Positions 44,278-54,209 of a DNA stretch of 64,000 nucleotides are shown here, one piece after another. Location of the stretch: positions 743,347 through 807,346 of the forward strand of contig NZ_STFF01000001.1 in NCBI RefSeq assembly GCF_004834005.1. Reading direction: 5' to 3'. The translations under genes and the position numbers were made by a program. Every line of letters starts with the position of its first letter. Positions within the stretch are counted from its first letter, which is position 1. The stretch is from Niastella caeni (GTDB lineage: Bacteria > Bacteroidota > Bacteroidia > Chitinophagales > Chitinophagaceae). A model generated the notes under the pieces. That model was not told where the DNA came from. It was given only the letters and a program-made list of their open reading frames with translations, and ran no database searches.

Positions 44278-47200
44278 TTAAAAATCCATATTTACAGAAA
44301 AGCCAAAACTCCGCGTAGCAGCCATAGATCCTTCATCAACACTTTGCCTTATCCAGTTGGAACCAATGGTTGCTTCGGGGTCGAGGTTCTTCAGCGTACG
44401 GTAGAAGTAAAACAGGTTTCTACCGATCAGCGAAACACGGATACTATTAAAATGCAACTTGCCGGTTAGTTTGGCCGGCAAGGTATATCCAAATACAACT
44501 TCGCGCAATTTAATGTAACTGTTATCAACAACGGCACTTTCATTTACCGCCGAAGCGCCCCAGATATAAGTATTCATATAATAGTAGGCCGCATCAATGA
44601 TCTGGGTGTTCTCTTTACCTGCGACCGTAACACCCGGCAAAATCACCCCATCGTGGTAAACTTTGCCTCCATTGGGGGCTTGCGCCTGGTGATCGGGCAG
44701 TAAGATCTTTTCGCCAACATTATTTATATAATAGGGCAATCCACCATGTTCGGCATCGCGGTACCTGAGCGTACTTTCATACATGCCCGCGCCTGTATTA
44801 TATTTCAATGGCGGTGATACCAGTTTGCCACCTAGCCGGTAATCGATCGCACAATCCAGCGAAAACTTTTTCCAGTTCAGGGTATTGAACCAACCACCGG
44901 TTACGCGAGGCATTACATTGCCTACTTTTTCATACCGGTTATTATCTATCACATACAATCCATTCGATCCAATCACATAATTCCCTTCATCATCTTTCAA
45001 CCGCGGATAGATATAGATGTTGCCCACCGTTTCGCCTTCTTCGGCAACAATCCGTAAGGCATTTTGCTCTGCTTCATAAAATACAATATTCTTTACTCCG
45101 GAAGACAGCTTGCTCACCTTTGATCGTGACATGGAAAAATTCAACTGGCTTGCCCATTTAAACTTTTTGCTTCTTAGCGGATAAGCATGTATTCCTACTT
45201 CCAACCCGTTGCTTTCCAACTCGCCGGCATTTACCAGTTTGGTCATAGCACCGGAACTGGCAGGAATACTCAATTGTATAATCTGATCAACCGTACGGCT
45301 ATTGAACCACGTAACATCGAACCCTACCCTGTTCCTGAACAACATCGTTTCTAACCCAACTTCGAGTTCGTATTTATTTTCGGGACGAATGTTATTGTTG
45401 CCGGCATTCATTTGGGCATTCAATGACGCTACCGGTCCATTAAGTGTAGGAAGTGTCGATTGTGTATAGGTAACAGGAGATGTATAGGCAGGCGGCGCAT
45501 TGCCAACAATACCAAAGGAAGTGCGCAATTTACCGAACGACAACCAGGCTGGTCTATTCATAACCTGACTAAAAATAAATCCGGTGTTTATAGAAGGATA
45601 GAAATATTTGTTTTTGCCGGGTGGTAAAGTAGAAGAATATTCCTCGCGGGCAGTTCCTTCCAAAAACAAATAATTTTTGTACGACAGGTTAAAAAAGCCA
45701 AGGAAAGCATATTTAAGAATAGCGCTTCTGTCGGTTACGGTCTTAACGGGATGATAAGAATTTTCGAGGCTGAACCAGTTTGCTTCCATGAGGCCATCGG
45801 TTGTTTCGGAAGACTGATCGTTGTAATTTTCCTTGCGTGACTGAAAGCCACCGGTTACAGACAAATTCCAATTGTGGTTAAGTTTTTTTGACCAGGTTAC
45901 CAATCCATCGCCATATAAAATGGAATATCGGCCATTGGCTATCCTATATTGCCCCGTGCTTGCATTATTGGAATTATAAATCGTCGGGTATTCGCTGAAC
46001 TGGCGGGTTTCTGTTTTGAGATTGGTAAAATCATTTCCCAGCCGGGCCCTGAATTTGAGGTTCTTGTGCATTTCATAGTTCAGGGTAATACTATTCAGGA
46101 AACGGTCCTGGTATTCATCTTCACTATTTCTTAATTGCATCCATAGAAAGTCAAGCATTTCGTTCTTTACATTATAACGAAGCGCTTCCGAGGGATTCCG
46201 CTGCGATTGATTCCAGGGAACCCATTTGTATCCTTCACTGGTTTTGTATTTATTAAATACCACCGACAAATCTTCTGCCCGGCTATAAAAACCTGCATAA
46301 GCAGCAATGATCCTTGCCAACTGGTAAGGCCGGTTGTGCACTTTGCTGGTAAAATAGTTAGCTATTACATCAACATTCAATTTATCGGTAACCTTTACAT
46401 TGCTGTTGAAATGGATGGTATTCCGTTGCAGGTCGCCACCCTGTTGAATGCCTTTATAATCGTTGCGGGTATAAGATAACCGGTAAGAGAATTTATCGGT
46501 TTGGTTAGTCACCGACGCATTTACTATTGAATTAAAGCCGGTGCGGTACAACTGTTTGTAGTTATTTTCATGCGAAGCATAAGGGCGCATTTCTCCATCC
46601 CACCAGGGCACCATTTCGTTATTGAATTTAGGCCCGAATTGCGCATAAGCGGTAAAGTTGGGCCGAAGGCGATCGTTTGTGCCGTCGCCATCCAGATCAA
46701 CCGGAATCCAGCCTTCTTCCGTGGCGCCCTCCGACAGGTTGGTGGCCCTGTCGGCACCCGGGCCATATAAAGTCTGGTATTTAGGCAAATAGGCCGCTTT
46801 CTCAATAGTATTGGTATAATTTACAGATACCCCTAACCGCTTTTTAGGTGTGCCTTTCTTAGTGGTGATCACCACTACGCCGGCTGCAGCTTCTGAGCCA
46901 TACAACGCAGTTGCACTGGCGCCTTTTAAAATGGTGAGGTTATCAATATCTACGGGATTGATGTCGAGAATGCCATTGCCGCGAATGCGGGGATCGACCC
47001 AGTAACCTCCATTGTTGAGGCCGGTAATCCCTTTTTCATTGGCATTGCGAATGATGATGCCATCTACTACGTACAATGGCTGGGCATTAAAATTAAGGGA
47101 GTTCACGCCGCGAATTTGTACCTGTACTGCACTGGTAGCGCCACCGGGCGCCGTATTGATCAACACGCCTGGTGAACGGCCATATAACGCAGATGCGAAA

Positions 47201-47994
47201 TTGGTGTTAGCGGCAGAGGTAAGGTCTTCGGCTTTAACCGTGCTTAACGAATAGCCTAATGAACGGGAATATTTATTTACGCCCAACGCGGTTACCACCA
47301 CTTCATTCATCATGCGTTCAATAACAGCCAACTGGGTATTAAGGTAGATGATGGCGTTGTTATTATTCAGCAGTATTTCTTTCTTTTCATAACCCACACT
47401 GGTTAACTCCAACACTTCTCCCCTGGAACCTTCCATGTCAAATTCGCCATCGGCATTAGTGGTTGTGCCGCGATTGGTGCCTTTCACCCAAACACTAACA
47501 TTGGCCAGGGGTTTTCCTTCACTGTTAGTTACCCTGCCCTTTACCAATTGAATTTTTCTTTCATTAACTGGCGTTGCAGGCTTCACTTTATTAAACGAAT
47601 TATTGTCGGGCACCGGGGCGGCAACAATGACAAACGTTTTGTCATTTATCTTTTTAAACTTCAAACCGGTAAATTGAAGCAGCTCTTCCAGGATCTGCTC
47701 CGTTGGCCGGTTTTTATCAGCCACCGGTTTTACCATTATTTCGCCATAAGATTTGTCGGAAAAAAGGAAGTAGATACCTTTTGATTGATTGAGTTGTTTC
47801 AGGATGGAAAAAAGGGATTGACGGGCAATAGTAGTGTCTTTTGCCGGGGCAGTCGAAACGTCATGTAAAGATTGCCGGGGAGCTTTTTTCCGGTTTAAAG
47901 TAACAGCATCCTGTGCCCAGGCGCTGTAGATGAAAAGCAATGCAACCGTGAAAAAATACCCCCGAAAGAATCTTTCCGAGCCTTTTTTCCTCAT
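44278..47994 (-). CDS. SusC-family transporter with STN domain (pair 3)
   Basis: This 1238-residue transporter differs from the others by an N-terminal secretin/TonB short (STN) domain (about residues 60-130: SLFSILKQLNQSKGIYFLFS, LLQFTGLKFKKI) before the carboxypeptidase-D-like domain (VKGRVTNSEGKPLANVSVWV), linker NEVVVTALGVNKYSRSLGYS, plug (IRGVNSLNFNAQPLYVVDGI) and barrel. STN domains pass a substrate signal to a FecR anti-sigma factor, whose gene lies 33 bp upstream. It is thus both importer and sensor for the operon to 29817. Confidence 0.95.
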   Translation of the reverse strand: MRKKGSERFFRGYFFTVALLFIYSAWAQDAVTLNRKKAPRQSLHDVSTAPAKDTTIARQSLFSILKQLNQSKGIYFLFSDKSYGEIMVKPVADKNRPTEQILEELLQFTGLKFKKINDKTFVIVAAPVPDNNSFNKVKPATPVNERKIQLVKGRVTNSEGKPLANVSVWVKGTNRGTTTNADGEFDMEGSRGEVLELTSVGYEKKEILLNNNNAIIYLNTQLAVIERMMNEVVVTALGVNKYSRSLGYSLSTVKAEDLTSAANTNFASALYGRSPGVLINTAPGGATSAVQVQIRGVNSLNFNAQPLYVVDGIIIRNANEKGITGLNNGGYWVDPRIRGNGILDINPVDIDNLTILKGASATALYGSEAAAGVVVITTKKGTPKKRLGVSVNYTNTIEKAAYLPKYQTLYGPGADRATNLSEGATEEGWIPVDLDGDGTNDRLRPNFTAYAQFGPKFNNEMVPWWDGEMRPYASHENNYKQLYRTGFNSIVNASVTNQTDKFSYRLSYTRNDYKGIQQGGDLQRNTIHFNSNVKVTDKLNVDVIANYFTSKVHNRPYQLARIIAAYAGFYSRAEDLSVVFNKYKTSEGYKWVPWNQSQRNPSEALRYNVKNEMLDFLWMQLRNSEDEYQDRFLNSITLNYEMHKNLKFRARLGNDFTNLKTETRQFSEYPTIYNSNNASTGQYRIANGRYSILYGDGLVTWSKKLNHNWNLSVTGGFQSRKENYNDQSSETTDGLMEANWFSLENSYHPVKTVTDRSAILKYAFLGFFNLSYKNYLFLEGTAREEYSSTLPPGKNKYFYPSINTGFIFSQVMNRPAWLSFGKLRTSFGIVGNAPPAYTSPVTYTQSTLPTLNGPVASLNAQMNAGNNNIRPENKYELEVGLETMLFRNRVGFDVTWFNSRTVDQIIQLSIPASSGAMTKLVNAGELESNGLEVGIHAYPLRSKKFKWASQLNFSMSRSKVSKLSSGVKNIVFYEAEQNALRIVAEEGETVGNIYIYPRLKDDEGNYVIGSNGLYVIDNNRYEKVGNVMPRVTGGWFNTLNWKKFSLDCAIDYRLGGKLVSPPLKYNTGAGMYESTLRYRDAEHGGLPYYINNVGEKILLPDHQAQAPNGGKVYHDGVILPGVTVAGKENTQIIDAAYYYMNTYIWGASAVNESAVVDNSYIKLREVVFGYTLPAKLTGKLHFNSIRVSLIGRNLFYFYRTLKNLDPEATIGSNWIRQSVDEGSMAATRSFGFSVNMDF

Positions 47995-48027
47995 ACGCAG
48001 ATTTTAAAACATAAACCTGCCTGAACT

Positions 48028-49020
48028 TTATTTTTTTCTGATCAGAATCTCTTTTTCCGATTTTACTACATCATATTCAGATAAGGCTTCCAATGCTTGT
48101 AAAAAAATATCAAGGTTATCATTGGACATGATGCCAGAGATCGTTGAAGAGGCTACTGCTTCATCAGCCAGGGTAACTTTAATTCCGTAAAATTCGGTTA
48201 CCAGAGAAGCGACCTCTTTCATAGGAGTGTTTTCAAAATTAAACTTGTGGTCTGTCCATGCCAGCACCTGTGCATTATTTATGTCTTTCTTTTGAACGCC
48301 TTTGCCATTGAACTCAACGTATTCGCCTGGCTTCATGCTTACATCCTGTCTATCGCTTGTTATAATAACGCTTCCTTCTTTTAACAACACATTGCTTTTG
48401 TTATTACGGTTAATAACATTGAATTGGGTCCCTGTAACTACCACATCAAAATGACCGGTGTGTACAATGAACCTGGTTTTAAGTGTTGTTTTTTTTACGT
48501 GGAAAAAGGCTTCGCCTTTAACCCAAACTTCGCGATCAGTCCCTTCTTTCCATTTCTTGTAGTCAAGGGTCGTATTGGCATTGAGCATTACCTCAGATCC
48601 GTCGGGTAAAACTTCCTGCCGGGTCTCCCCATAGGCGGTTTGTATTGCGAGCTGGCCGTTTGTGCGGGTATATTGCCAAACGCTTACTGAAGTTAAGAAA
48701 ATTATTGCAGCCGCAGCCCACCATTTTATAGTACGCGACCTCATGGAAACAACTTTGCCGGCAGGCTGGTTTTCTGCAGAAAGAGTAGCATTGGTTAACC
48801 TGGCCTCGGCCTGCATTAATCGTTGTGCATCAACCAGTTGCTCCTTTATGGTGATAGTTTGAAGTAATTGAACGGCCTCGTCAGCCAGTTTTCGTTCTAT
48901 AGCATTATGGGCCAAACGGTTATCCCATTTTATAATAGCATGTGGATCGGTTTTATAGTACCATGCCAAAAAGCTCTCATCACTAAGTAGTTCTTCAATA
49001 GTATTGATCAATAAATCCAT
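48028..49020 (-). CDS. FecR-family anti-sigma factor
   Basis: This 330-residue inner-membrane protein has a cytoplasmic N-terminus, one membrane helix (IKWWAAAAIIFLTSVSVW, about residues 98-115), a FecR domain (about 120-225, YGETRQEVLPDGSEVMLNAN and FFHVKKT) and a C-terminal DUF4974-like domain (about 250-325, FNFENTPMKEVASLVTEFYG) that contacts the STN domain. It is expected to hold or activate the divergently encoded sigma factor. Its gene begins the operon with SusC pair 3. Confidence 0.94.
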   Translation of the reverse strand: MDLLINTIEELLSDESFLAWYYKTDPHAIIKWDNRLAHNAIERKLADEAVQLLQTITIKEQLVDAQRLMQAEARLTNATLSAENQPAGKVVSMRSRTIKWWAAAAIIFLTSVSVWQYTRTNGQLAIQTAYGETRQEVLPDGSEVMLNANTTLDYKKWKEGTDREVWVKGEAFFHVKKTTLKTRFIVHTGHFDVVVTGTQFNVINRNNKSNVLLKEGSVIITSDRQDVSMKPGEYVEFNGKGVQKKDINNAQVLAWTDHKFNFENTPMKEVASLVTEFYGIKVTLADEAVASSTISGIMSNDNLDIFLQALEALSEYDVVKSEKEILIRKK

Positions 49021-49169
49021 ATTGTAGGTTTCGCTTCTAAAATTAGTACTGCAAAATCAATTTTTGTAATCATATTTTTGCGCTTTTTTGTGGATTTCGA
49101 ATAAAACATATCCTAAATTCACATCTGTTTCCGTTTCATACTCACAAAACTAGCGTAGCTGATAATAAA

Positions 49170-49739
49170 TTGATATCCAACCAACCTGATATTATTTTAT
49201 GGGAGGCCTATCAAAAGGGCGACCACGATTCGTTTGCTTTACTGTTTCGGCGCTATTATGAGCCGCTGGTTCAATATGGTAGTAAGCTCACCAGCAATAA
49301 TGACGTTCTGGAGGATTGTATTCAGGAATTATTCACCGAATTATGGCAGAACAAGAGTCAGACCCAGGTACAATCGGTAAAAGCTTATTTATTTAAGTCG
49401 CTCAAATACAAGCTGTACCGTGCCCACCAGCGGAAAACGGCAACTGTTTTTAATGAAAATCACATCGATGTCTTATTTGAATTAAGCCACGAAACCCTGC
49501 TGGTAAGCCGGGAACTGGATGCTGAAAAAACCGCCCGGGTGCTGCAGGCCCTTGGCCAATTGTCGAACCGGCAAAAAGAGATCATTTACCTGAAATTCTA
49601 CCAGGAGCTGAATTATGAGGAAGTAAGTGAAATTATGAATATTAATTACCAGGCGGCCCGCAACCTGTTGTACCAATCTATTAAATCACTGAAAAAGCTG
49701 CTTACCACGCTGACGTTTATCTGGTTCCTGTTTTTTTGA
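49170..49739 (+). CDS. ECF RNA polymerase sigma factor (FecI-like)
   Basis: This 189-residue sigma-70-family ECF factor has region 2 (about residues 20-90: FALLFRRYYEPLVQYGSKLT, ELFTELWQNK) and region 4 (about 120-175: LSNRQKEIIYLKFYQELNYE, NINYQAARNLLYQSIKSL). No in-frame ATG precedes region 2, so the start is TTG at 49170. It is divergent from fecR with 149 bp between, whereas many such pairs are co-directional. It should drive fecR-susC-susD transcription. The C-terminus ends in a hydrophobic FIWFLFF tail, slightly unusual. Confidence 0.92.
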   Translation: MISNQPDIILWEAYQKGDHDSFALLFRRYYEPLVQYGSKLTSNNDVLEDCIQELFTELWQNKSQTQVQSVKAYLFKSLKYKLYRAHQRKTATVFNENHIDVLFELSHETLLVSRELDAEKTARVLQALGQLSNRQKEIIYLKFYQELNYEEVSEIMNINYQAARNLLYQSIKSLKKLLTTLTFIWFLFF

Positions 49740-49757
49740 GCAATTATGGGACCCCGG

Positions 49758-50162
49758 CTATTTCTTTTTCGTTAGCTTTTCTTTTAGCACGCCCCAAACA
49801 CTTCGTCTTTCATAGGTTCTTTTGTACCAGTCAATATCGTTCTGTAAATGTTCAATATCATTCAATAACTTATTAATGAGCTGGCGGTGGCCTTCTGTAT
49901 GTTGAGCGCTTTGCTCCAATTGCTGTTCCAGGTTCGAGATCACCGTTGTTCTATGATTGATCGCTTTTTTTAATTCCTCCATTTCCAGCCGCTGCTCTTC
50001 AATGGCTTTTTGCTTGCTCTCAATTTCCTGTTCAAGATACCGGGTGATCTGTTCCAGCCTTTCACTGATCTGCTTATATGATGGATCGGTTATGGCATGA
50101 CCGTTAGTTCCCCTTTTTGCCCCGTCGTTCCTTTCCTTCAAACCATTTACAGAAATACTCAT
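49758..50162 (-). CDS. Coiled-coil protein next to a glycosyltransferase
   Basis: From ATG 50162 (MSISVNGLKER) the protein has 134 residues; earlier in-frame starts overlap the next gene. About residues 30-115 form a continuous coiled coil (LEQITRYLEQEIESKQKAIE, LKKAINHRTTVISNLEQQLE), followed by DIDWYKRTYERRSVWGVLK and a lysine tail. Similar coil-plus-W-Y-K-R-T-Y proteins occur in polysaccharide clusters of Bacteroidota. It may assist the GT4 enzyme upstream; the role is unproved. Confidence 0.75.
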   Translation of the reverse strand: MSISVNGLKERNDGAKRGTNGHAITDPSYKQISERLEQITRYLEQEIESKQKAIEEQRLEMEELKKAINHRTTVISNLEQQLEQSAQHTEGHRQLINKLLNDIEHLQNDIDWYKRTYERRSVWGVLKEKLTKKK

Positions 50163-50196
50163 AGTTATTTTATTTATACTTATTTTATTATTCTTT

Positions 50197-51285
50197 TTAT
50201 ACCCGTTGATACAAGCTGCGGTATAACGAACAGGTAGCATCTACATTAAATTCTTCATTACAAAGCCAGCCCGAATACTCGCCCATTACGCGCAACATAG
50301 CCGGATTATTATAAAATTGAAAGATCTTCAAAATAGCTTCCTTCGCATTGGTAAACATATCGCCATTCAATCCTTTTTTCACAATATCCCTGTTGCCGAT
50401 GCAATCTTTTAACAGCACCGTTTTTCTAAGCGACAATGCTTCCAGCACAGAGAATGACAAACCTTCGTATTGCGAGGTAGATAAATACAAATTGGAACTA
50501 TTGATCAGTTTCAGCACTTCGGGCTGCGTAAGCCAGCCAGTGATGGTAATATTGGGGGAAGTAAGCAGGTGTCTTTCTTCTCCATCCCCCACCCATACAA
50601 ACTCAAACTGATCAAAGTCCTTGAAATAGGTTGCAATGGCGTTAAATAATGCCGGGTTCTTCTGTTGCACGATCCTGGCACAGGTTATTATGCGAAACTT
50701 TGCTGATGCAGCAGGCGTTTCATTAGAACTGTGGCGGGAAACATTTACAGCAATTCCGTTATTAATGTTCATTGCTTTGATGCCTAATTTACGATAAGCA
50801 TCCCGCTCAGACAGAGAACTGCAAACGACTTTTCCGCCAAAAGAAGAACCCAGTTTTTCAAACAACTTATATAATATGTTTATGGCATTGATATTACTTA
50901 ATAAGAACGGCGCGCCATTGGGCGTATAAATCACATTCGTGATATTCATCATACGGCAGGCTAACCGGCCCAGGAAACCACTTTTTGAAGAATGTAAATG
51001 AACGGCATCTACCATTTGCTGCGCTTTCAAATTGCGCAATAACCGACAAAGCTCAACAAGTGCTGCGGTATCCTTTACCAGGCTGATACTCCGTTGCGCC
51101 GAGCGCCACCTTATAAACTGCACATTATCTTCCGGAAAGTATTTTATTATGTCTGTTGATCGCATCACATACTCCCGCTCTCCATGGATGATGATGTGAT
51201 AATCATCCCGCAAATTTTGCACGATCGATTGAACAAACGCCGCTATACCAGAAGCAAAAGGCTCTACTACATGTACGATCTTCAT
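50197..51285 (-). CDS. GT4-family glycosyltransferase
   Basis: This 362-residue cytoplasmic or membrane-associated enzyme has a GT-B fold. The N-terminal domain starts MKIVHVVEPFASGIAAFVQS with the acceptor-side HLHSSKSGFLGRLACR; the C-terminal domain has ITCARIVQQKNPALF, FVWVGDGEERHLL, and the nucleotide-sugar-binding EGLSFSVLEAL. It would transfer a sugar in capsule, exopolysaccharide or O-glycan synthesis. It is isolated from other such genes except the coiled-coil protein 34 bp downstream. Confidence 0.9.
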   Translation of the reverse strand: MKIVHVVEPFASGIAAFVQSIVQNLRDDYHIIIHGEREYVMRSTDIIKYFPEDNVQFIRWRSAQRSISLVKDTAALVELCRLLRNLKAQQMVDAVHLHSSKSGFLGRLACRMMNITNVIYTPNGAPFLLSNINAINILYKLFEKLGSSFGGKVVCSSLSERDAYRKLGIKAMNINNGIAVNVSRHSSNETPAASAKFRIITCARIVQQKNPALFNAIATYFKDFDQFEFVWVGDGEERHLLTSPNITITGWLTQPEVLKLINSSNLYLSTSQYEGLSFSVLEALSLRKTVLLKDCIGNRDIVKKGLNGDMFTNAKEAILKIFQFYNNPAMLRVMGEYSGWLCNEEFNVDATCSLYRSLYQRV

Positions 51286-51821
51286 ATATGTTCAATAAAA
51301 TCAATAAAAATTAGTACAGTATAATTTGCTCATGGTTATTGTTTAAACTACTATTAGTACGGCTACTTTTCAGGCAACCGTTGGGTGCATAAAAACATTT
51401 TTACAATGTATGCTACCTACCATGCATGTATGCATATATGTATAGCTATAACATGGAAGCTACTACAGACCGGGCTAAAAGGCTTTACAAAGCAATGGAC
51501 GGAAGGGAGGGTAACAATGTCATCAAATTGGCTGATGTAATGGACAGCCATGCAGCTAGCTGCTATTTTTGTGCCTATTGTTCATAAAACTTCCTTTAAA
51601 AAGGCAGCTATCGAAAAAAAATGGCAGTAACGTCTTTATATTTAGGCAGTTATTATTTTTATTAAGATATACATTTATTTGATTAAACATCAATAATGCC
51701 TTATTGGGGACGTTTTTTTCCCCAATTTAAAAGAAAGCATTTTTGCCTTAAGCCACCACAACTGTTTAATGAAATAATACCATAATTAATCATAGTTTAA
51801 ACAATATATGCCCCACTCCGG
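51286..51821. other. Gene-poor gap with a hairpin and a small frame
   Basis: A plus-strand 44-codon frame at 51453-51587 (MEATTDRAKRLYKAMDGREG, ending CYFCAYCS) is possible but unsupported. Alternating TATGCATGTATGCATATATG lies at about 51420-51440. A perfect 8-bp hairpin ATTGGGGA/TCCCCAAT with an 8-nt T-rich loop is at 51703-51726, about 95 bp after the dipeptidase stop; it may end that transcript. Confidence 0.4.
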
Positions 51822-52889
51822 TTACCATACCCGGCGCAGGAATCGTAACCAGTTACCATGCATAATATTCTCGATATCTGCAGGTGCATATCCCCGTTGG
51901 GATAATAATACCGGCACCTTTTGCAGATCGGCAATGGTTTCGAGGTCGTAAGGAGATTGTTCTTTACCAAAAGCGCCATCCAGATCGGTACCAATGCCAA
52001 CATGCAGTGTATTACCCGCCAGTTGACAGATATGATCCAGGTGATCGATCATTTTTTCGAGATTGCATTGCATTCCTTCGGGCGTTGATTGCTGCCGCAC
52101 CCAGCCTGGCACCATCATCCACGCATCGAGCGCACCGCCGATCACAGCCCCCCGTTCTATCAACACTTTTATCATGTCATCACTGAACTGGCGATTATGA
52201 TCAACCAGGGCACGGCAATTATTATGACTGGCCCATACCGGTCCGTTGAAGATGCGCATGGCATCCCAGAAGGCATCATCACATAAATGCGTTGCATCAA
52301 GGATCATATTGAGTCGCGCCATTTCTTTCAATAGTTCTTTACCGGCAGCCTGTAAGCCACCTGTGGCATCGGTGCCATTGGCATAACGCCCGGGGCCATA
52401 ATGTGCCGGCCCAACCGCACGGAGCCCATACCCATAGGCAGTTTCAAGGTGTTTCAGGGTAATGAGTGAATCGGCGCCTTCGAGGCTCAGGATATAACCG
52501 ATAGGTTTATTATCGTTGGGTTCGCCATTTAACCATAAGGAAAGATGAGCTTCAAGCGCTGCTTTATTTTTTATCATTACCATTTCACCGGCGTCTTCCA
52601 TGGCTTTGTACCAGGCCAGTTGCGCCTGCGTTTGCGCCCATGCCTGTTCGGGTGAATGCCAGCCCGGTAACAAATTGTCCGGTGCTACATAACGGCCGAT
52701 TTGGGTGGCAACGACAAGACCAATATTTCCCTGCCGTAATTCAGGTAAAGCTACTGTGCCCTTCGCCCTGTCGGGCTTATCTGTTAAACCTGCCTCGCGC
52801 TTACGAATGTGCATGACTGATTGCCGCAGATCGCGGTTCCATTCCATGGCATTCATACTTAAATCAAGATGTGCGTCTATGGTGAACAT
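51822..52889 (-). CDS. Membrane dipeptidase-like enzyme (peptidase M19)
   Basis: This 355-residue amidohydrolase-fold zinc enzyme belongs to the renal dipeptidase family, which cleaves dipeptides, including those with a D-residue, and related amides. Metal ligands are visible: DAHLDL (His 7, Asp 9), LSLEGAD (Glu 137), DATHLCDD (His 201) and ASHNNCRAL (His 222), with GIGTDLDG near the end. There is no signal peptide, so it is cytoplasmic. It ends an operon of sugar kinase, RidA and GntP permease; bacteria often pair M19 dipeptidases with RidA and sugar-acid or D-amino-acid genes. Confidence 0.92.
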   Translation of the reverse strand: MFTIDAHLDLSMNAMEWNRDLRQSVMHIRKREAGLTDKPDRAKGTVALPELRQGNIGLVVATQIGRYVAPDNLLPGWHSPEQAWAQTQAQLAWYKAMEDAGEMVMIKNKAALEAHLSLWLNGEPNDNKPIGYILSLEGADSLITLKHLETAYGYGLRAVGPAHYGPGRYANGTDATGGLQAAGKELLKEMARLNMILDATHLCDDAFWDAMRIFNGPVWASHNNCRALVDHNRQFSDDMIKVLIERGAVIGGALDAWMMVPGWVRQQSTPEGMQCNLEKMIDHLDHICQLAGNTLHVGIGTDLDGAFGKEQSPYDLETIADLQKVPVLLSQRGYAPADIENIMHGNWLRFLRRVW

Positions 52890-52893
52890 GGGT

Positions 52894-53101
52894 TAGTTCT
52901 TGGTTCTTAGTTTTTGGTTTTTGGTTTTTAGTTCTGGAGTTTTAGCTCCTTTTTTCGTTTGTTACCAGTTACTCCCGGTTATGATTGAATCTTGCAACTG
53001 TATTTCACTTCAACATTGAACATTCGATATTCGATATTCAACTGTTTCCTGCCTTTCCTTCTTCACTCCTCTGTTTCTCATTTTTCATTCCTCATTTCAC
53101 T
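52894..53101. repeat. Three heptamer arrays between sugar kinase and dipeptidase
   Basis: Array one: eight exact 7-bp units of TAGTTCT/TGGTTTT type at 52894-52949, ending 5 bp upstream of the dipeptidase start. Array two: five units of TTCAACA/TTCGATA type at 53009-53043. Array three: four units of TTTCTCA/TTTTTCA type at 53074-53101, running into the kinase stop codon at 53100-53102. The second array shares its first units with the array at 56080. Confidence 0.88.
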
Positions 53102-54137
53102 ATCGTATAATCCTTCCCGATGATCCCGTTTGCATAAACTGCTCCACTTCTGATTTCGTGATAATAGCCCAGTCGCCATGAATGCTTTGCTTTAAGGCGC
53201 CACAGGCCGTAGCAAATTCAATGATCGATTGCGGTTCATACGCATTCATAATACCATACAACATACCGCCGGTAAAAGCATCGCCACTTCCGATCTGGTC
53301 GGTTATAAAAGGCAGTTGACATCCAGCAGAAAAATAATATTTTCCGTGATGCATTAAAGCACCTGTATAAATATGCACAGGCCCTTCTGTTTTACGAAAA
53401 CTCATGGCCAGTGTTTTCAAACCTGGTATTTGCTTTTGTAATTTTTCAGCACATTGTTTAAACCGGGTTTCCAGGGGCGCATCCGTATCGGTGGTGATGC
53501 CATAATATAGAGCCACTGAATCCAGATCGGCCACAACGATGTCGCTATGCTGTAACAGCGCCGGCATAATGGATGCGGCTTTTTTGCCATACTTCCATAA
53601 CGTACTCCTGTAGTTGAAATCAGCCGAAATGATCAAACCGTTTTGCTTTGCCACTGCCAACGCCTCCCCACACACGTCGGCGGCGCTTTGTGAAACAGCA
53701 GCGGCCACGCCCGACCAATGAAAATACTGTGTACCATGCAATGCTTTTTTCCAATCGATCATCCCCGGTTGAAGCTCTGCATATGAGGAACCAGCCCGAT
53801 CGTAAATAACCCGCGTACCGCGAATATGGTTACCTGGTTCGCTAAAGTATAACCCCAGCTTTTCACCGCCATACAATATATGGTTGGTTGCTACGCCATG
53901 GCCTTGCAACTGTTGTATACCAGACAACGCAAGATCATTATCCGGAACCCGGGTAATATACCGGGTAGTCACACCTAAGCGTGACAACAACACACAAGTA
54001 TTGGCTTCCGCGCCTGCATACCACACTTTGTATTCCTGTGTTTGTAAAAAACGTTGCGACCCGGCACTGTGCAAACGCATTAAAAATTCTCCAAATGCGG
54101 TTAACTGAACCGGGCCATTTACGGATGACATCATCAT
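53100..54137 (-). CDS. PfkB-family sugar kinase (KDG kinase-like)
   Basis: This 345-residue cytoplasmic ribokinase-fold enzyme has the N-terminal substrate region FGEFLMRLHSAGSQRF with YAGAEANTCVLLSRLG, a lid segment, and the signature DQIGSGDAFTGGMLYG with the catalytic Asp. Similarity of layout to 2-keto-3-deoxygluconate kinases, together with the GntP permease in the operon, suggests phosphorylation of a sugar acid; this is inference. Three consecutive ATGs make the first residues uncertain. A heptamer array starts at its stop codon. Confidence 0.9.
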   Translation of the reverse strand: MMMSSVNGPVQLTAFGEFLMRLHSAGSQRFLQTQEYKVWYAGAEANTCVLLSRLGVTTRYITRVPDNDLALSGIQQLQGHGVATNHILYGGEKLGLYFSEPGNHIRGTRVIYDRAGSSYAELQPGMIDWKKALHGTQYFHWSGVAAAVSQSAADVCGEALAVAKQNGLIISADFNYRSTLWKYGKKAASIMPALLQHSDIVVADLDSVALYYGITTDTDAPLETRFKQCAEKLQKQIPGLKTLAMSFRKTEGPVHIYTGALMHHGKYYFSAGCQLPFITDQIGSGDAFTGGMLYGIMNAYEPQSIIEFATACGALKQSIHGDWAIITKSEVEQFMQTGSSGRIIR

Positions 54138-54209
54138 TAAGTGCTTTTAACAATTATAACCCAAAAACTTAATGTGATAAAGTTTAATTGGTGAATCGTG
54201 CGTGGTGGG

